From Erythroxylum novogranatense (lineage: Eukaryota; Streptophyta; Magnoliopsida; Malpighiales; Erythroxylaceae), in NCBI GenBank assembly GCA_029891385.1, contig CM057228.1:53593783-53657782 (forward strand): 64,000 nt of DNA. Direction: 5' to 3'. The notes beneath the pieces were generated by a model. It did no database searches, was not told the origin of the DNA, and worked only from the letters and a program-made list of their open reading frames with translations. A program made the position numbers and the translations under genes. Every line of letters starts with the position of its first letter. Within the stretch, counting starts at the first letter, position 1. Below are positions 21,172 through 31,870 of the stretch, piece after piece.

Positions 21172-24100
21172 ACTATCTACCTGAAAAACTATAAGCAAAT
21201 AATCATTTCAAATATTTTTATACGGGTTTCTTAAGGTAATAACTTTTTGATACAACAAAAGTCAATAGACCATTCATGCCACAAATTAATAGGTTTGAAT
21301 TGGAATTGTAATCACACTTTAAACTCAAGAGTGACTCTCTTTAAGTATTAACTTTTTTTAACAGATCTCATGGAAATATTAAACTCAAATTAACCTCAAG
21401 ATCATCATTAAATTGAAAAGTAGTATAAAATTTACTAATAAATTCCATAAAAATAAGAAATCCCACTCATTTAATTTTCTCTACCTATTCAATTAAACAA
21501 TGCATCAAATTACTCACAAACTTTTATGTCCTCTACAGTCTGAACATAAATATACTTATATGGGTAAATTTATATTCACATAATTCTTCATATTTATTCT
21601 TAGCTTATGCATCAATTGTAGTATTAAATTCCTAGCTAAAAGCCTAAATTGAGGGTTAACCTTTTTTTAGTTTGATCAGTTTGGGACTTAAATTTGTAAC
21701 CTGCTAAATGATGGGCTAAAATTTCATAAGTTTGCTCAATTAAAGACTTTTTTGGACAAAATTAGTACATGTTTTACATGCGCCATTACAATATACAATG
21801 TGGCACCGCTATTATTGTTTTAGATGTCACGTTTAAAAGAGCAAAAGCTTGTATGGTGTTTTAAGTTTTATCCTTAGATGTTAGTAAATTTGGTAAAGTA
21901 AAACGAGAAACCCTAGAAGTAAAAGTTATAGAAAACCCTAAAATTTCCACCATCTTCCCTCTTGGACGCATCTTCACCGTCAGCCAATCCGCGCTCTAGT
22001 CTTTATGAAAGGGTTGTGTTGCCTAGTTCACACATGAAAACTGTCACCCAATCTGCGCTTCTTCCTTCGTTGAACTAATGTCTTGCTTGGTTGACCCATC
22101 TTCACCATTGCCCGATTTACACTCCAGTCTTCATTGAAGGGGTTGGCTTGCCTGGTTCATGCATTGTCTCTTGCAAATAAGGTAAGTCATATAATTAAGT
22201 ATTAGCCATTAGACTTAATAGCGGTAAAACATTTGATTATAAGAAGTCTGAGGTTAGAGCAGTAAAACATTTGATTATGAGAAGTTTGAGGTTAAAGCGG
22301 TAAAAAGAAGATAGTGCAAAGGTCAAAGTAGTCTAAGGAAGATAGTATGAATGAGATGGGCAGAAGCAAACTGGTGTTAGTTTCATCTTCTACCTAAAAT
22401 GGTCAGGAGCATTCACCTTAAACCACTTTCAAATCCTAGAAACTACCCATTCTATAACTTCAGATGCTAAAAAAAATAATAGAAAACTTCAACTACGAAA
22501 AATTTTAAAGAAGTTGCTTATTAATATATCCTGTATATATATATTGAGCAAGTTTAAAGAAGATTATCTCTAAAAAAAATAACTTAAGGATTATGCTATG
22601 GTTCCTTTGAGTAACTTGCATGAACAATTACTTGTAAAGATAAAAGATCTTGGGAGTTTTATGATTCCATGCCATTTGAGTGCTTCTAATGTTATTAATT
22701 GTTTATGCTTGTTAGTGTTAATCTAATGAATTTATCTCTTTTTAAGTAGCTTACAATAGGTGAACTAAAGCCTACTGTAGTATCACTCTAACTTGTATTG
22801 GTTTATAAAATACCTAACTAGGGTAATGGAAGATGTACTCGCTAAAGTAGAAAAAATCATCTTTCCTACCAATCAGAGTATAATAGAAAAGCAATTGGTC
22901 CTACAAAATCTTAATTTGATGCTTTTAATTTCGTTGCCCTCCTACATCCTTTTTTCTTTAAATGTTAAGTTGTTGTTCTATTAAAGGAAAAGTTAACATG
23001 TGAAACTTAGAACTGTAGTTTGATTACAAAAAATTAGAAACAAAATGTTCATTTTCAAGAAACAAAACTTTAACTTTTTAGTGGTGACTTGTTGATTAAT
23101 TTCCAACATTATTAGTGCATAAGTCTAACATGGAGTCCTTTATTTCAATTGAGGGTTTTATTAAAGGAAGAAACATTGTTAGGGAAAAAGAAAAAAGAAA
23201 ACATCAAGTAAGAAGGAAGTGAAATGTGATCATATAGATGGGTTTTAGCCACTGATGACTAGTCAGATGAATTTCTACAAAGCAAAACAATCCTTAGTAG
23301 CCCTCTCTTCTTAGATTATTCTTTAGGTATCATTCGGAACTTAATCACAAGTTAGTATAGGAAAGCTCCCCTTCACTTTATTTCATATCTTAGACCAATT
23401 GTTTCTTTCTATTGTTTGCAGGTTGTGTTTTGTGTTAAAGAGCGTTCATAATAGTCCGACATCCTCCTTCTTTGTAGATTGCGATTGTCCGTCCATTCAG
23501 GTAAGTCATCCAACTAATGTCTCCAATATGTTTTGCTTTACTAGTGGGAGTATTTGTGGTATGAGGGTGTTTTTTTAATTACAAATGGTGTATTGTTTTT
23601 ATGTTGTTGTTTGCAATACTCTGACTATCATTGATGATAACATAAAGTTCTGATTTAACAGTCTAGTAGTAACTTAAATATGAAAGACTCTAATTACTAG
23701 TAACTTAAAGTTGATGTAACAATTGAATTGAATAAGGATTGCATTTAATATGGGTATTTTTAAAAAATTAAGGCATAATAAACCATTAGGTAGGTATATA
23801 GGTTGGCAACCAGTGATGCAGCTCCCATGAGGCTTCTAGGTGAAAAATTCTATGAGCCTAAGAGCCACAACGAGAACATGTTTCTTGATTCACAGGTGTA
23901 AACAACGCCACGTACCCTATACTTTCTTAGCTTTCGAACTTTGTCAAGAAACTTCAATCTTATAGACTCTAATTACTAGTAACTTAAAGTTGATGTAACA
24001 ATTGAATTGGATAAGGATTGCATTTAATATATGTATTTTTGAAACATCGAGGCACAATAAACCATTAGGTAGGTATATAGGCTGGAAACCAATGAAGCAA

Positions 24101-24448
24101 CTCCCATGAGGCTTATAGGTGAAAATTTCTACGAGCCTAAGAGCCATAACGAGAACATGTTTTTCAATTCACAGGTGTAAACAATGCCACGTACCTTAAT
24201 AATAGAACTTAGTAAAAACATGTATATATAAATACATAGAAGAGTTATATACATATACCATTAAATTTGATGTGTTTCTTGTCACCTTTCACCATTATAA
24301 ATTAGATTTTTAATTGAATTGTTATGAATATTTTAAGCATCAAGTGTTGTGTTAGGCTTGAATTTCTCACTTTCACTTTAGTATTTCCTTTCAACATTAT
24401 GACTAAGTCTCTTCATTTTCCTAGAGTTGGTCATTTCGATTTGGAAGA
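21172..24448. other. Region upstream of the MULE transposase, no gene
   Basis: AT-rich DNA without a credible gene. Near 21661-21830 text of the type 'gtttgctcaattaaagactt' followed by GTGGCACCGC resembles terminal sequences of plant MULEs, so the MULE left terminus may be here; no inverted partner is visible in the window. Two near-duplicate blocks rich in 'catcttcaccgtcagccaatccgcgct'-type sequence lie at about 21970-22170. A short duplication of about 38 bp lies at 22221-22296, and a 231-bp duplication at 23686-24195. The purpose is unknown; it may be a MULE 5' untranslated region. Confidence 0.35.
23686..24195 (+). repeat. 231-bp direct duplication
   Basis: Copies at 23686-23916 and 23965-24195, offset 279 bp, both run from GACTCTAATTACTAGTAACT to AACGCCACGTACC or its variant. 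They differ by scattered substitutions and small changes, so the duplication is not fresh. A 48-bp unrelated spacer separates them. Confidence 0.85.
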
Positions 24449-24618
24449 ATGACATTTGATGAAGTAACTATGAGGTTTCACCATATGGGATGTTTTGTTA
24501 ATGTAGGTGATAATGTTATGTATAAGGGTGGTTTTGTGGATTAAATTGAATTTGATCTTGACTTACTGAGCTATTTTGAATTGGTTGATATATGTAAGAG
24601 AAAGGGGTATAATAATGT

Positions 24619-24675
24619 GAAAAAGATATTTTATCTTATGCCTGGTTTTTGAAAAAGATATTTTATCTTATGCCT
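24619..24675 (+). repeat. 32-bp tandem duplication in the MULE coding region
   Basis: The phrase GAAAAAGATATTTTATCTTA occurs at 24619 and again at 24651. The first copy runs into a TGA (about 24648) and puts the upstream and downstream frames out of register, so this duplication is one of the disabling changes. Confidence 0.8.
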
Positions 24676-26090
24676 AGTTCTGAACTATGTAATAGTTTAA
24701 GGGTTGTACAAAATGATGCTAGTGTGTTAGATATGGTTAATCAGATGATGGTTACAGGTGGTATTGATATTTATATTGAACATGGTGTGGATACCCCTAT
24801 TGAAGTGATTGAGGATGAATGTAATGAGGTTAATAAGGGTAATGTAGTTGAAGATAATGGTGAGTATGCTAATAATGAAAGGTTTGGAGGTAATGTAGGT
24901 AATTTAGATAACGTGTCAAATGTGGAGGATGAAAATAATGCAGATATGGAGAATGAAGACGATACAAATATAGAGGTTGAAGAGGATGAAGATGATGAAG
25001 AGGATTTAGAGCAGGGAGATGAAGGTAATGGTTCGGATGACAACATTGAAGAGGATTTAGAGCAAGGAGATGAAGGTAATGGTCATGATAAAGATGATGG
25101 AGATAATGGACCACATGAAGCTGATGCAGGTGATGCAGATGATGAAGATGAGGTAGTTTTGTCTGAATATTATAATAGTGATGAATATAAAGAACTTGTT
25201 AGTGATGTAGATGATAAGGTAGATGATGCCACTAGGATGAAAAGGAAATACCCTGTTTATGATGAAAAGGTAGCTGAGCTTTACATTGAATTAGGGATGA
25301 TTTTTCTTAGTCATTTGCAATTTAACCGTGCAATGAGTTTGTTGTCCATCAAAACAAAAAGGGTTGTCATTTTTACTAAAAATAAGCCCAAGTTTGTCCA
25401 AGGTAAATGTAGGACAGAGAACTGCCCTTGGTATATATATGGGCATTTTATAGGAAGCTACAGTCATTTCAAGTTAGGAAATTCAGGAACAATTATGACT
25501 GTAATAGGGTATATACAAATCCTAGGAGGAACACCAACATCTTATCTGACTTGTTGAAGGAAAAGCTTAAAAGGGAGCCATTTTTTAAGGATGATGATAT
25601 CAAATTTTACGTTAAGGGTTGTTTAGGTGTTGAAATGTTCGTGAGTATGGTGATAAGAGCAAAGAAAATAATAGTAGACAGTGTTGTGATGATCACTGAA
25701 GAGGAGTTTGGGAAGCTTTGGCCTTATGCTGAAGTGATTAGGCAGACCAACCCATGAAGCACTATTACATTGACGATGTCTCGTCCAATTCCAACTTCTT
25801 CACCTATATTTGAAAGAATGTACATATGCTTAGAAGCTATTAAACATGGGTTTAGGCATGGATGTAGGCATTTCCTTGGTTTAGATGGATGTTGGTTGAA
25901 AACCAAAACTAAAGGTCAACTTGTATGTGCTGTGGGAAGAGATGGAAACAATCAAATGTTTCCTATTGCTTTGGCTATGGTTGAAGTTAAGTTGACAGTC
26001 ATATAGAAGTGGTTCATTGAAAGGATAAAAGAAGATTTACCTCACTTGGGCTCTGGAATTGGTTGGACTATAATGACTGACCAACAAAAG

Positions 26091-26201
26091 GTAAAAGTTT
26101 CACATCAATCTTATTTTTACTTTCATTGAGACTGTAACTATTATGAAATATATAGATTTGCATCCACATGCATATTTAAATGGTTATGTTTTCCCTTGCA
26201 G
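26091..26201 (+). other. Spliceosomal intron in the MULE transposase
   Basis: AAAAG|GTAAAAG begins the intron and CCCTTGCAG|GGACTT ends it. Removing 111 bp joins the conserved TDQQK to GLDRA in the same frame, exactly where plant MULE transposases read S/TDxQKGL without interruption. The pyrimidine-rich 3' end and TTGCAG acceptor are canonical. Confidence 0.8.
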
Positions 26202-26898
26202 GGACTTGATAGAGCCATTGTCAATTTATGTCCAAATGCTGAACACGAGTTTTGTGGTAGACATGTTTATGTGAATTGGCATGGAAGAGGACATAAAGGG
26301 GAAGAGATAAACAAACACTTTTGGAAAATTGCAAAATCCTTCACAGTAAGAGAATATGAAGAAAAGTTGGATAAGCTCATAGACAAGAAGCAAAGGGCAG
26401 CAAAAGATATTGAGAGTTATGCACTAGTTCAGCAATGGTGTCGGGCTTTCCAGAGGGAAGATTCTATGATTGAGTTGGTTGACAATATCTTATGTGAGGC
26501 CTTCGATAAGACTTTAGTCGATGCAAGGAAAATGTTAGTTTTAGGGTTGTTTGAGCATATTAAAAGAGAATTAATGAAAAGAATTGTGAGAAAAAAGAAA
26601 GAGGTTGCTAAGTGGAAGGGTAATTTAAGGCTAATAATATGGAAAGCAATTGAGAAGAGTGTCATGATTGCTCAACATTGTTCAGTTCATTATAATGGAG
26701 AAAGAAGGTATGAGATTGATCATGGACAGAACAGATATGTGGTGAGGCTTCATAACAAAATATATTATTGTAAGAGATATACCCTCTCTGGCATTCCTTT
26801 AGCATATGTCATATATGCTATTAAAGACAGTAGGGTAAATATTGAAGAGTACACTTCTAGTTGGTTATGGAACACTAAATGTCAAAGCATATGGGAAG

Positions 26899-28200
26899 TG
26901 TTAGAGTAGTGCCCTGAAGGCAATTGCCTTTAGCGCATTTTGTACCAATTTGTGTACAGTCTTTATGAATAAATAAAGAAAGGCATATTTCATTACGTTG
27001 CTGTTCATTATTTATGAACTGATATTGATCAATAAGCAAATTAATGAAGTCCATGATATATGACATAGCATGAAGGAAATTATGATGTGATCATACTACT
27101 GAGATTCCTATCATGTGCAATTATGTCAAGATTCAAATTATCCCTAGTCATAGGATTCTCGAGACGGACATCGGTAATCCGGATAGACTAACACATCTCA
27201 AGCTCCTTGATTTGATCAGCGGTGGATCTCTAAACTGTATATATGAGATATTTTGGGTTGAGATGTGGATGCTTACTAGAGGTAGTAAGTACATTGGATG
27301 ACCTGCTATGAGCTCATCATATGGATGTACTATTCTAATGTCAGTGATAATCTCATCATAGAATGGTGCAAGTATCCTTAGACTTGAGGTACTCAAGGAT
27401 ATCTTGATATCCGATTACGTTTGACTCCATTCCTTGTTGCCTTCAGAGGTCGCTTGTAGGGTGGTGCTTGGGTGCAGTTTGAGGTATTCAAGGTAACCGA
27501 GTAGCCAATAGAGGATTCACCACTTCGTGATAGCGTAAGATGATACCCATGGCCTCTTGTCGTGGTCATTACTTGGAAATCTCTAATCGAGTACATATGT
27601 CATGAAGAGTGTCTTCATTGACATATTAAGTATTAAGTAATGAGTCCGGACAAGAACTGAAATCACTGACTAGATTTGACATAGTCCGTCTAGTGAGAGT
27701 TGACACATTGCCCATACTCATAACCAAGTGGGGTATAGCATGGTGAAAGGACGAATTGCACGGTAATTGTCTATGGAAAGGTTCGTGATATGGTCCATGA
27801 TGAATATATGTTTATTCGTCAAACTAATTACTTTCCAGTCAATTGGGGGTCATGATGTGTTGCTAGATACCGCTCATGACTTGCTTAGATTAAGTGTTGA
27901 TCTAAGTGGCCAACATAACCGGGAACCTAATGGGTCACACGCATAAGAGTGTCTCGGAGAACTCGTAAAATAGTTTTGGACAGGGTTCCAATATATGGAG
28001 AGCAAAAGGATTAAATGGATCCCGATGAGATCGAGATATGTCCCGATGAGATCGCGACATCGATATTGATGAAAAACGTTTCCGGGGGTTTTTCCCATAT
28101 AGGGACCTAGAGGCGGTAAGATGACCTAATTCCCAGTGTGTTGGACCACTTCAGCATTTATTTATATATATACATATATAATTAATTAATTAAAGAATTA

Positions 28201-28238
<38 letters not shown>

Positions 28239-28867
28239 AACGTGGAAGGAGGAGAGTTAGCCTTATTATCTTTAAACTTTATATATATATATATATATAT
28301 ATAAGGTGGCTAACGTGGAAAGGGAGAAGAAGCTTCTCCTTATGCTTAGTCATTCATGCATTAAATGATAAAAAAGGCTTAAGAAGAAAGTAGAGATGAT
28401 GGTCGTAGATAGTGAAAGAGTTAGTTGAAAAATAGGTTTTTCAAGCTTCCTCTCAAAGTCATACGAGCATCATCTTTTCTCCTCTCCAAGTATTCTCCAT
28501 CATCATTTTCCAAGCTCTCCATAGAACAAAGGAAAATAGGTTTTTCAAGCTTCCTCTCAAAGTCATACGAGCATCATCTTTTCTCCTCTCCAAGTATTCT
28601 CCATCATCATTTTCCAAGCTCTCCATAGAACAAAGGTAAGATCTAGCAGTATTTAATTTGTTCTAACTATTCCCGGGTCAAAGGGTTTGTCCCGGTTAGG
28701 TTTTCCGATCTCTGCGTGGATACCGTTAGAGACGGTCTCCTTTGGTCGTTTTGGTTTGACTTTGTTATATAGTCACATGGATCCTGGCTTTCAGGAAGGT
28801 CCCGGAATAAAAAAAAATTTTTTTCCGTACCGTGGGCATGTGATGCTCACACCGGGATTTTCCTACA
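26899..28867 (+). mobile_element. Copia 5' LTR (1969 bp)
   Basis: Begins TGTTAGAGTAGTGCC and ends TTTCCTACA directly before the primer binding site. It contains two AT-dinucleotide tracts (about 28206-28234 and 28280-28302) and a 104-bp tandem duplication (28429-28636) that the 3' LTR lacks. Otherwise it is closely similar to 34924-36795. Confidence 0.9.
28429..28636 (+). repeat. 104-bp tandem duplication unique to the 5' LTR
   Basis: The segment beginning AAAATAGGTTTTTCAAGCTT and ending CTCTCCATAGAACAAAGG is present twice in tandem here but once in the 3' LTR (about 36462-36564). The two copies look identical, so it arose after insertion. Confidence 0.85.
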
Positions 28868-28868
28868 G

Positions 28869-28880
28869 TGGTATCAGAGC
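28869..28880 (+). promoter_or_regulatory. Copia primer binding site (initiator Met tRNA type)
   Basis: TGGTATCAGAGC lies two bases after the LTR end. It is the standard plant retrotransposon primer site complementary to the 3' end of initiator methionine tRNA. Confidence 0.9.
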
Positions 28881-29987
28881 AACTTGTGTCGTATATAACG
28901 AAGAAACCATGACTAGGTCGGAGTTGCCTATGGCTTGTGATGATGATGCATGTTGTCTATGTGAATTTCGAATTCAGTATAGAGATATAGTTTTCAAAAT
29001 TTTCTTGCTCATATATACTCATAAGATGTTGTGGAATATGTCTCTGGATGCTTGGAATTTATCAATGTGATTTGATATGGTTTTGCTAATTTATTCCCTA
29101 ATGTTCTGATTGCTGTCTTTGTGCACATTCAATGAACAAGCATGCTTATAAATTCGAGAATAAATTGTAGAAAAATGTTTTTTCATATTTTCTTTCACCA
29201 ACATGTCTCTAAGATGTTTATGAATGTCTATGAGAAAGGAAAAATGTTTTCGAGGTGATTTACTATTTATTTGAGAATTTATTGTGTGCTGCTGGGAATA
29301 ACTGTGTTGAGGAACACAGATTCTACATTGGCTTAGTTTCTGAGGTTGAATGAGTTTTTGATGGAAATAAATCCTGAAAAATTTCATGAAGCATTTTGTG
29401 AACGTTTTGTAACCTCTGTAATTTTATCAGAATTTATTGAAATATTTTCAATGAGGTTTTCAAGCAAAAGGAAAAGCTTGGTAGTTTTGAGAAAGTTGCT
29501 GGAGCTGTTTTGTTTGAAATAAGAAATTGTGTAGATTTCAGTTCCAATGCCTTGGATCATTTTTAATGTGATTAAAAATGTGTTCTATTGATGTTGTATG
29601 CTTTCCAAATTGAATTTCTTGAAATTAGGTTTCCAAACAATTTTCGGATGTCAAATGTGTCTCATTAGCGTATCGTTAGTATATTCCCTTATCTTGATTG
29701 TTTTGGCCGTCACGAATTTTGTGACCAGTGCCGAAGTAGTCTTGATAAAGTGTAGACTATCTAGAGATACTTAGGGTGATAGTTTGATATTCGCAAAATT
29801 ATTTGGAAATCTAAATGAATAAGAGTGTATTCATTAATTTCAAGTTTTTCATATATAGTTTGACTATATATGGTAAGCAACAATGAAAATGTTTCATTGT
29901 TACATCATAATAAAGGATATTACACTTGGTATTGTGAATTTGAACTACACGGATTGAGAAATTAGCCGATTAGAAAGCAGGCCAAAA

Positions 29988-30240
29988 ACCAGTCGACTAG
30001 CACATGTTCCAGTCGACTGGCATGTCCATTCCAATGATTATAACATGTTCAATGATCGGCACTTCATTCCAATGATCGAACATGCACCAATGACCGAAAG
30101 TGCATGATAATCCATCCCATCATTGGAACATGTTCTAGTCGACTAGAACGTGCACAGTAACCTATAGTCGACTAGCACAAGTTCCAGTCGACTGGCACAT
30201 GTACCAGTTGACTAGAACATGCACCAGTTGACTATAACAA
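29988..30240. repeat. Clustered GTCGAC palindromes
   Basis: The 12-bp perfect palindrome CCAGTCGACTGG is at 30009-30020 and 30184-30195. Variants such as CAGTCGACTAG, TAGTCGACTAG and CAGTTGACTAG recur every 20-40 bp, separated by ACATGTTCC or ACATGCACC. The stretch is an irregular minisatellite of short inverted motifs. Confidence 0.75.
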
Positions 30241-30688
30241 CATGCATAGGTGGGATGATGGGTGATTTTAGGTATAGACTCAATGTGATTGATGAAATAC
30301 CCTAAATCATACCATATAGTCATGGTGACTATAATCCTATAGCTTGGAGAAGAAGAAGAAGAGACCTGAAAACCCTCACACTTAATATGAAAACTAACGC
30401 CTTCTATTAATATGGAGAGAACCAGAGTTCTTATAGAGTTGGGTTGTTGGGTAAACCCAAGCTCACTCTATACGAATATGTTCGAACCATGAAAATAAGA
30501 TTTTCGGATTAATGGGTTGGTTTTCACTAGAAGCGTTGATTTGTTGAGTAAACTCAAGGTCAACGTGGACAGAGGCGAAATTGGGTAGTGTACATCAGAT
30601 ATACACGCATCAAGAGTTGATAACCCAATGAGTGTGCATACATCACGAGTTGATAGCACTAGTTGATAGTTGCATCTATGAATCAAGT

Positions 30689-30868
30689 GGTATGACCGAT
30701 ACCTACCGATAGATCTAAGGTGGCTTGTTGGGTAAACCCAAGGTCATTTTAGTAATGTCGGATATCTAAGATGCAATTGGTATGACCGATACCTACCGAT
30801 TGACCTAAGGTGACTGGTTGGGTAAACCCAAGGTCATTGTTAGTAATATCGGATATCGACCCACTAGG
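30689..30868 (+). repeat. 90-bp tandem duplication in the copia leader
   Basis: Two copies start with GGTATGACCGATACCTACCG (30689 and 30779) and include GTTGGGTAAACCCAAGGTCA and a TCGGATAT end. A shorter related phrase GTTGGGTAAACCCAAG occurs near 30446. The GGGTAAACCC core is itself nearly palindromic. Confidence 0.8.
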
Positions 30869-31020
30869 ACATTTTGTCATAATGTTTCTTGGATTCGTAC
30901 TGAGGGTTATGGATTCTTTGAAACTAGTGGGAGCCATATGCATATCATTCAAGTCCTTATGATCATGCATTTAATTCTATTCTAACATTCTTTCTCTCTT
31001 TCTCTTTAGGTTAATTGAAG

Positions 31021-31870
31021 ATGACTTCAAGTGTGAACTTGCGCTCGCTTATGGACTCAAACAAATTAACTGGACCAAATTTTCTTGATTGGCTGAGAAA
31101 TCTAAGAATTGTTCTCAGGTCTGAGGAACTAGGATATGTCCTAGATGTTCCACTTCCTGATCCACCTTCTGCTGATGCTTCTGATGAGGATCAGAAAGTA
31201 TATCGAAAGCATCTCAAAGACAGTGACATAGCAACCTGTATTATGCTTGCCTCAATGTCACCAGAGCGAAGAAGCGATGAGTCTATGGATGCTCATACCA
31301 TAGTGTTTCATCTTAGGGAGCTGTTTGATGAGCAAGCTCGATGCGAAAGGTTCGAGACCTCGAGGTTACTCTTCACTACTAAGATGACTCGAGTTCATCT
31401 GCAGTGCGGTATGCATCAAGGTGAATGGGTATATCGAGAGGTTGGCTGTCTTAGGTTTTGTCATGGATTATGAATTAAGTGTTGACTTAATTCTAGTTGG
31501 ATTGTCGATAGTTATTCACGGTTTGTGTTAAACTATCGGATGAACCAAATATCCACGACAATCCTCGAGTTGATCAATCTGCCAAGGCAAGCAGAAAGCA
31601 AACTATCAAGAAGGATAGCAAGGCAAGAAGCTTATGGTGGACTCTTCTTCCGGTTCCAAGAAAAGAAGCTCAAGAAGAAGAGGTCTAAGAAACCGAAAGA
31701 AAGTATAGCCAAGAAGAAAACCAAAGAGATCGCACTAAAGCAACTTGCTTCCATTGTGGCAAGACCGCCTTTGGAAGAGGAACTAGAAGTCTATCTGGAG
31801 GGCGAAGCGAAGAAGGCATCGATGCCTCGACTTCTTCGTGTATGTTTGTCATTGAGGTTAATCTGCTTCG
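31021..31870 (+). pseudogene. Copia gag (broken)
   Basis: Gag would form the cytoplasmic virus-like particle that packages element RNA. I choose ATG at 31021, giving MTSSVNLRSLMDSNKLTGPN, the usual start of copia gag with the NFLDWLRNLRIVL phrase near residue 22. The frame ends at 31473 in VGCLRFCHGL and related text continues in another frame, showing a frame change near 31440-31475. A Lys-rich segment (31660-31730) lies where the zinc knuckle is expected, but no intact CCHC motif was found. Gag and pol appear to be encoded as one broken polyprotein. Confidence 0.8.

Larger units (their letters stand above)
24449..26898 (+). pseudogene. MULE transposase, 5' and central part (interrupted by copia)
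   Basis: Mutator-like transposases cut and paste MULE DNA using a DDE active site. From ATG at 24449 an N-terminal domain with FHHMGCFVNVG is visible, then a strongly acidic Asp/Glu/Asn/Gly stretch (about 24790-25200). A Mutator DNA-binding domain follows (about 25250-25530, CPW motif at 25423), then the MULE core with GLDGCWL at about 25882, TDQQK ending at 26090, and AEHEFCGRH after the intron. A SWIM-like segment (YCKRYTLSGIP, about 26770) has lost most zinc ligands: the usual C-x-H after the Pro reads LAY. Lesions: TAA at 24542, a frame change near 25450, TGA at 25755, TAG near 26004, and a 32-bp duplication at 24619. Copia inserted at 26898; the C-terminus resumes at 36796. Confidence 0.85.
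28881..31020 (+). other. Copia leader with internal repeats, non-coding
   Basis: More than 2 kb separates the primer binding site from the gag start and no credible gene lies in it. It has two repeat features: a cluster of CCAGTCGACTGG-type palindromes at 29988-30240 and a 90-bp duplication at 30689-30868. Such a long leader is unusual for copia and may contain an insertion or packaging and translation-control sequence. Confidence 0.6.

Noticed and set aside
24771..25114. Ser- and Leu/His-rich frames on the minus strand
   Set aside because: They are antisense shadows of the acidic Asp/Glu repeat of the MULE transposase.
28869..28880. TGGTATCAGAGC considered as part of a tRNA gene
   Set aside because: It is only the 12-nt primer site after an LTR; no cloverleaf or internal A/B boxes surround it. 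The same applies to 52900-52911.
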